From Paenibacillus piscarius (GTDB taxonomy: Bacteria; Bacillota; Bacilli; Paenibacillales; Paenibacillaceae), in the NCBI RefSeq assembly GCF_022234545.1, contig NZ_JAIEUI010000010.1, forward strand, positions 1-64,000: a stretch of 64,000 bases of DNA, read 5' to 3'. This document shows positions 60,427-64,000 of this stretch, piece after piece (positions within the stretch are counted from its first letter, which is position 1; the number at the start of each line of letters is the position of its first letter). The notes beneath the pieces are model-generated. The model was not told where the DNA came from and did no database searches. It saw only the letters and a list, made by a program, of their open reading frames with translations. Position numbers and translations under genes: made by a program.

Positions 60427-60921
60427 CTACCAGATCACACCGCTGCCAATCTTCTGGTGATCCGATACGAATGCTCTGAACCTGTCCTCCTGGGCGGCAT
60501 CCTGAAACGATTGCTTGGCAATGAACCAGTAATTCTGCTGGCCCTGGAACAGTAAGTAGTAGTTTTTGTTCTCCCATACCCGGGTGAAGCTGCCCCAGCC
60601 TACCGGCTGAACCTGTTCACTATCAAATCGAATCCCCTCTGCATCGAACCGGTATTCATACTCCTTGTTATACCTGGTGTCCGACCCCAGAATTCTCGGC
60701 AGCAGCAAGGTCCGCATAACCAGCGACATCAGCGTGGTAAGGACAAGCGTAATCGCGATGCCGAGCAGGATTAATGAATCATTCCTTATGTACAGAACCA
60801 TACACACGGCTATAAATACCACCTGAACCGCAATCGTAAGGATCGACTTCCATGAGTGGAAATACAAGGCCCTTGCCACCTTGGGAATATGCCGTCCGTA
60901 ATGAAAGCTAATTGTCTCCAT
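60427..60921 (-). CDS. YcxB-like membrane protein
   Basis: This 164-residue protein has two membrane spans (about residues 27-46 and 50-70) and a C-terminal YcxB-type PH-like domain (RFDAEGIRFDSEQVQPVGWGSFTRVWENKNYYLLF in blocks, then IAKQSF). The function of this family is unknown. Confidence 0.8.
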   Translation of the reverse strand: METISFHYGRHIPKVARALYFHSWKSILTIAVQVVFIAVCMVLYIRNDSLILLGIAITLVLTTLMSLVMRTLLLPRILGSDTRYNKEYEYRFDAEGIRFDSEQVQPVGWGSFTRVWENKNYYLLFQGQQNYWFIAKQSFQDAAQEDRFRAFVSDHQKIGSGVIW

Positions 60922-61009
60922 CCTGCCACCTCTTACTGTTCAACTAACAACCTCTAGTAGTATAGCATTGAATCCTTGAAACTTATAGCGCAGAGCATAA
61001 CAGCCGCGT

Positions 61010-61933
61010 TCACACTTCCCGTGTCTCTTCAGGATGATACAGAATTCGCTGGTAATCCCAATCCTTCGAATCCATATCGCCCAGATACATGCGTTCGTGC
61101 TCCGGCACAAGCTCATATTTGATTCTAAGCTGCTCCCGGTAGTATTCACTCGGATTCTCCAGATAGGCGTAATAGGCTGCCCGGCACGCTTCATGGGCCG
61201 TCTGTTCACCGTTCAGCTTCTTATAGAGGTTATGGAGCTCTTTGAGCTTCTCCTGTGCATCGGCCGAATATAGCGAAGCGCCAAGCGTCACCTCGCCCAG
61301 TTGCAGAATATGTACTGAAGTGGAAGTATCCAGGGTCGTAAAGAATGTCCCCTCCGCAAAAAGCCCGTCCAGCTCCTCCAGCGTATATTCTGCTTCAGCA
61401 GGCAGGTTATAGACCGCAACCCTTCCGTCCTTGTACACCACAACATCAACCAGGTAGACAGCACCGCTATTCTTCATGAACAAATGGACACTTTTGCCCT
61501 CCGTCGTCTGGTAGAACAGCTCGCTGTTGACATAGAATTCCGTAGCTGTTGGTGAAAGGGCGATCCGGCGCGCCTCATTCCGCTGCTGCTCGCGGAGCGA
61601 AATCTCATAAATATTCGTAAGCTCAGGATTCAGGCGCGAGACCGTGTCCTTCACATGCTTATAGTAGCTTGCTTCTTCATAAGTCCACTTTACCGACTCA
61701 ACGGTATACGCGCCCAGACCGTGAATGGACAGCTCTTCTCCTGCCGGAACGGATGGCGTCAGCCAGCCCGATTGTATTTTGCCATATAGGCCCTTCAGGT
61801 CGGTCAGCTCCCAGCAGTTCACCATGCCGTCCTCATAGACATCTACATTAATGTAGAAATAAGAACCTCCGTTATGGATAATGCCGGGAATGGAAGTCCC
61901 TTCTACCGTCTTGGTTCTTCTAATGGCTCTCAT
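61010..61933 (-). CDS. Uncharacterised 307-residue protein
   Basis: The first 95 residues hold IPGIIHNGGSYFYINVDVYEDGMVNCWELTDLKG (in blocks), a repeat-like beta module that returns near residues 130-215 (VNSELFYQ, YLVDVVVYKDGRVAVYNLP). The end is helical and basic with many Tyr. It resembles a two-lobed beta fold, possibly DUF7638-like (from memory). No signal or membrane segment is present. The gene follows the PTS gene by 18 bases on the same strand. Confidence 0.65.
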   Translation of the reverse strand: MRAIRRTKTVEGTSIPGIIHNGGSYFYINVDVYEDGMVNCWELTDLKGLYGKIQSGWLTPSVPAGEELSIHGLGAYTVESVKWTYEEASYYKHVKDTVSRLNPELTNIYEISLREQQRNEARRIALSPTATEFYVNSELFYQTTEGKSVHLFMKNSGAVYLVDVVVYKDGRVAVYNLPAEAEYTLEELDGLFAEGTFFTTLDTSTSVHILQLGEVTLGASLYSADAQEKLKELHNLYKKLNGEQTAHEACRAAYYAYLENPSEYYREQLRIKYELVPEHERMYLGDMDSKDWDYQRILYHPEETREV

Positions 61934-61951
61934 GCGAAATACCCTCCTATC

Positions 61952-63076
61952 CTATAACTTGGCAGTTTGCCCTACCACCGGCTCCGGTCCCAGCTTCACC
62001 AACAGCGTAGCAACAAGCGCAATCAGGAACCCGCTGGCACACGCGATCAGGAATCCGCCGAACCCGTCCCCGAGATAAGCAGGCAGTGTAGCCAGCCCCG
62101 GAAAAGCAAACGAGATCGCAGAGGAGCCAAACGCCCCAACCATCCCCCCGCCAATAGAGCCTGCGATGCAGACAATGACCATCGGCTTACGCAAGGGCAG
62201 GTTCACTCCGAACATTGCGGGCTCGGTGACACCAAATAAGGCTGAGATGGATGCCGACAGGGACAGGGTACGGAACTGCTTGTCTCTGGACTTGATGAAT
62301 ACGGCGAGTGCGGCTCCGGCCTGGGCGAAGGCGGCAGGACCCATCAGGGCCAGAATCGTGTCAGAACCCCCTGTGCTGATATTGTTGATCGCCAGCGGCA
62401 CCAGACTCCAGTGCAGACCGAAGATTACCATCGGCTGAATGATTGCTCCAAGCACCATCCCGGCTCCGACTGAACTGAGGTCATACACTGCGCGGTATCC
62501 ATCTGCCAGCACATCCCCGGCCAGCGCCCCCATCGGCCCGAACACCAGCAGCGTCACCGAAGATACCACGACCACGGAGATCAGCGGGGTGAAGAAGCCG
62601 CGGATGACCTCCGGCAGAATTTTGACGCAGGCCCGTTCGACAAAGACCAGGAACCCTACCGCAAGAATGATGGGAATAGCGCTTGCCGGATAATTCACCG
62701 GCTTGATGCTCATGCCCATAAACTCAATGATTTCGTTGTTCGCAAACAGTGTGGTCAGACTCGGATACAGCATAACCCCGCCGATCACAACTGCTGTAAA
62801 CGGATTAGCCCCGAATTTGCGGGCTGCCGTGAAGGCCAGCAGCAGCGGAAGGTAATGGAACAGGCTGTCCGCCATCGCATTCAGTACTGTATACGTGCCT
62901 CCCGTCTTGCTCAGAAGCTCCAGTGCTACTGCGCCAGCCAGAAGCCCCTTCATAATGCCTGCTGCACTCAGAATATTGACGATTGGCAGAAAAATACCGG
63001 AGATCCCGTCAATAATCACATTAATGATATTGCCTTTGGATGGCTTTACAGCTGATTCCTCTTGAATTACATTCAT
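61952..63076 (-). CDS. PTS system EIIC permease without EIIB
   Basis: This 374-residue protein has about ten membrane segments of the glucose-superfamily EIIC fold: FTAARKFGANPFTAVVIGG, HWSLVPLAINNISTGGSDT and FGVTEPAMFGVNLPLRKP with the typical TEPA substrate loop. It looks like the beta-glucoside or sucrose-type branch, which normally carries EIIB before EIIC. Here the protein starts at EIIC and no EIIB gene lies within the window. AAGGGA precedes the ATG at 63076. Transport through a partner EIIB/EIIA elsewhere is inferred. Confidence 0.88.
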   Translation of the reverse strand: MNVIQEESAVKPSKGNIINVIIDGISGIFLPIVNILSAAGIMKGLLAGAVALELLSKTGGTYTVLNAMADSLFHYLPLLLAFTAARKFGANPFTAVVIGGVMLYPSLTTLFANNEIIEFMGMSIKPVNYPASAIPIILAVGFLVFVERACVKILPEVIRGFFTPLISVVVVSSVTLLVFGPMGALAGDVLADGYRAVYDLSSVGAGMVLGAIIQPMVIFGLHWSLVPLAINNISTGGSDTILALMGPAAFAQAGAALAVFIKSRDKQFRTLSLSASISALFGVTEPAMFGVNLPLRKPMVIVCIAGSIGGGMVGAFGSSAISFAFPGLATLPAYLGDGFGGFLIACASGFLIALVATLLVKLGPEPVVGQTAKL

Positions 63077-63111
63077 AGCGTCCCTTCCTGCTCCCACTCT
63101 AAACTAAATGA

Positions 63112-63151
63112 CCCGCAAGAGTCACTTTGGTCTAAGTTCCCCTCTTACGGG
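63112..63151 (-). terminator. Weak hairpin between ABC-F and PTS genes
   Basis: Arms CCCGCAAGAG and CTCTTACGGG with a 20-base loop and no clear T tract. It may stop ABC-F transcripts; confidence is low. Confidence 0.35.
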
Positions 63152-63181
63152 CCAAGCTCTAATCCGGCTTATGCCGGTTCT

Positions 63182-64000
63182 CTAGAATACTTTGGTTGTC
63201 CATGATTCGCAGTTCCAGGTATCGGTCACGATATCACGGTAGAATTCAGGTTCATGCGAGATCAGCAGAATGCTGCCTTTATACGCTTTGAGCGCGCGCT
63301 GGAGCTCTTCCTTGGCATCTACGTCCAGATGGTTGGTCGGCTCATCGAGTACAAGCAGATTGCTCTCGCGGTTAATCAGCTTGCACAGACGTACCTTGGC
63401 CTTCTCGCCGCCGCTTAACACGGCAATCTTGCTCTCGATGTGCTTGGTCGTCAGGCCGCATTTGGCGAGGGCCGCACGGATCTCGAATTGGGTGAAGGAT
63501 GGGAATTCGTTCCAGATCTCTTCAATGCAGGTGTTATAGTTGGCATCCTTCATCTCCTGCTCGAAATACCCGATCTCCAGCAGATCCCCGAGTCTGGCTG
63601 TGCCTGAAATTGGCTGAATCTGGCCGAGAATACTGCGCAGCAGCGTGGTTTTACCGATACCGTTCGCACCGACGAGGGCGATCTTCTGTCCGCGCTCCAT
63701 GCTCAGGTCCAGGGGTCTGGACAGTGGGGAGTCATAGCCGATGACCAGATCCTTGGTCTCGAACACCATTTTGCCGGAGGTCCGGCCCTGCTTGAAGTTA
63801 AACTGCGGCTTCGGCTTCTCCTTGGCAATCTCAATAACTTCCATCTTATCGAGTTTCTTCTGGCGGGACATCGCCATATTGCGGGTTGCCACGCTCGCCT
63901 TGTTGCGGGCCACGAAGTCCTTCAGGTCGGCAATCTCCTGCTGCTGGCGTTTGAACGCGGATTCGAGCTGAGCCTTCTTCGCTTCATAGACCTGCTGGAA
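63182..64000 (-). CDS. ABC-F ATPase, C-terminal part (5' end beyond the window)
   Basis: The frame is open to the window edge (64000). The visible 272 residues are the second half of an ABC-F protein: the end of the inter-domain linker (YEAKKAQLESAFKRQQQEI, VATRNMAMSRQKK), Walker A VGANGIGKTTLL, signature LSGGEKAKVRL, Walker B LLVLDEPTNHLD and ISHEPEF. ABC-F proteins act at the ribosome E site, as housekeeping factors or in antibiotic protection. The linker, which would help to tell, is cut off. Confidence 0.93.
   Translation of the reverse strand, partial: FQQVYEAKKAQLESAFKRQQQEIADLKDFVARNKASVATRNMAMSRQKKLDKMEVIEIAKEKPKPQFNFKQGRTSGKMVFETKDLVIGYDSPLSRPLDLSMERGQKIALVGANGIGKTTLLRSILGQIQPISGTARLGDLLEIGYFEQEMKDANYNTCIEEIWNEFPSFTQFEIRAALAKCGLTTKHIESKIAVLSGGEKAKVRLCKLINRESNLLVLDEPTNHLDVDAKEELQRALKAYKGSILLISHEPEFYRDIVTDTWNCESWTTKVF

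Overview
The window looks like chromosome of a Paenibacillus-like, Gram-positive, plant-polysaccharide-degrading bacterium. The evidence is a GC-rich Bacillota codon style, strong AGGAGG ribosome sites, secreted GH5 and GH26 glycanases with CBM3 modules, PucR/MerR/LysR regulators and a B. subtilis SigO/RsoA-like split sigma factor. No rRNA, tRNA, CRISPR array or insertion sequence was seen. The genus is an inference from gene style, not a database match.

Layout. 1-10.5 kb: a four-gene minus-strand unit (tandem MerR regulator, CPBP protease, two uncharacterised proteins), a 5'-truncated alpha/beta hydrolase, a GH5 endoglucanase with a membrane protein, a modular GH26 mannanase with a sigma-A promoter and a cre-like site, and a divergent MFS/LysR pair with a palindromic operator. 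10.7-41 kb: a complete extracellular contractile injection system (eCIS, Afp/PVC type), all on the minus strand. In transcription order it holds a 1389-residue carrier protein with a C-terminal HNH/EndoVII-type nuclease, its putative immunity protein, a terminator, AAA+ ATPase, DUF4255 cap, sheath, tube, tail-assembly protein, DUF6760-like protein, second tube, Pro/Ala-rich protein, LysM protein, split VgrG (hub and spike), PAAR tip, gp25, two baseplate proteins, TIGR02242 tail protein, and two self-chaperoned (S74) tail fibres around a small coiled-coil protein. 41.3-50.3 kb: holin, giant HYR-repeat/CBM3 surface protein, XhlA-like protein and DUF1906 hydrolase, same strand. 50.5-51.1 kb: the divergent two-part sigma factor. 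51.3-64 kb: ordinary accessory and housekeeping genes (PucR with acetoacetate decarboxylase-like and SDR genes, HAD, methyltransferase, flavoprotein, VOC, PTS IIC, the C-terminal part of an ABC-F ATPase).

How they may work together. The two eCIS transcription units (toxin and AAA+ unit) and the sigma operon share a promoter-like motif, TGT(A/G)-N16-TTACTT, with identical spacing. Weaker N15 versions precede the holin and the giant surface protein. The simplest reading, an inference, is that the SigO/RsoA-like pair drives itself, the injection system with its toxin, and a holin/hydrolase cassette that could release particles from a Gram-positive cell. The eCIS block is bracketed by roughly 72-75 bp direct repeats and by related terminator hairpins, so it may be a transferable or deletable unit.
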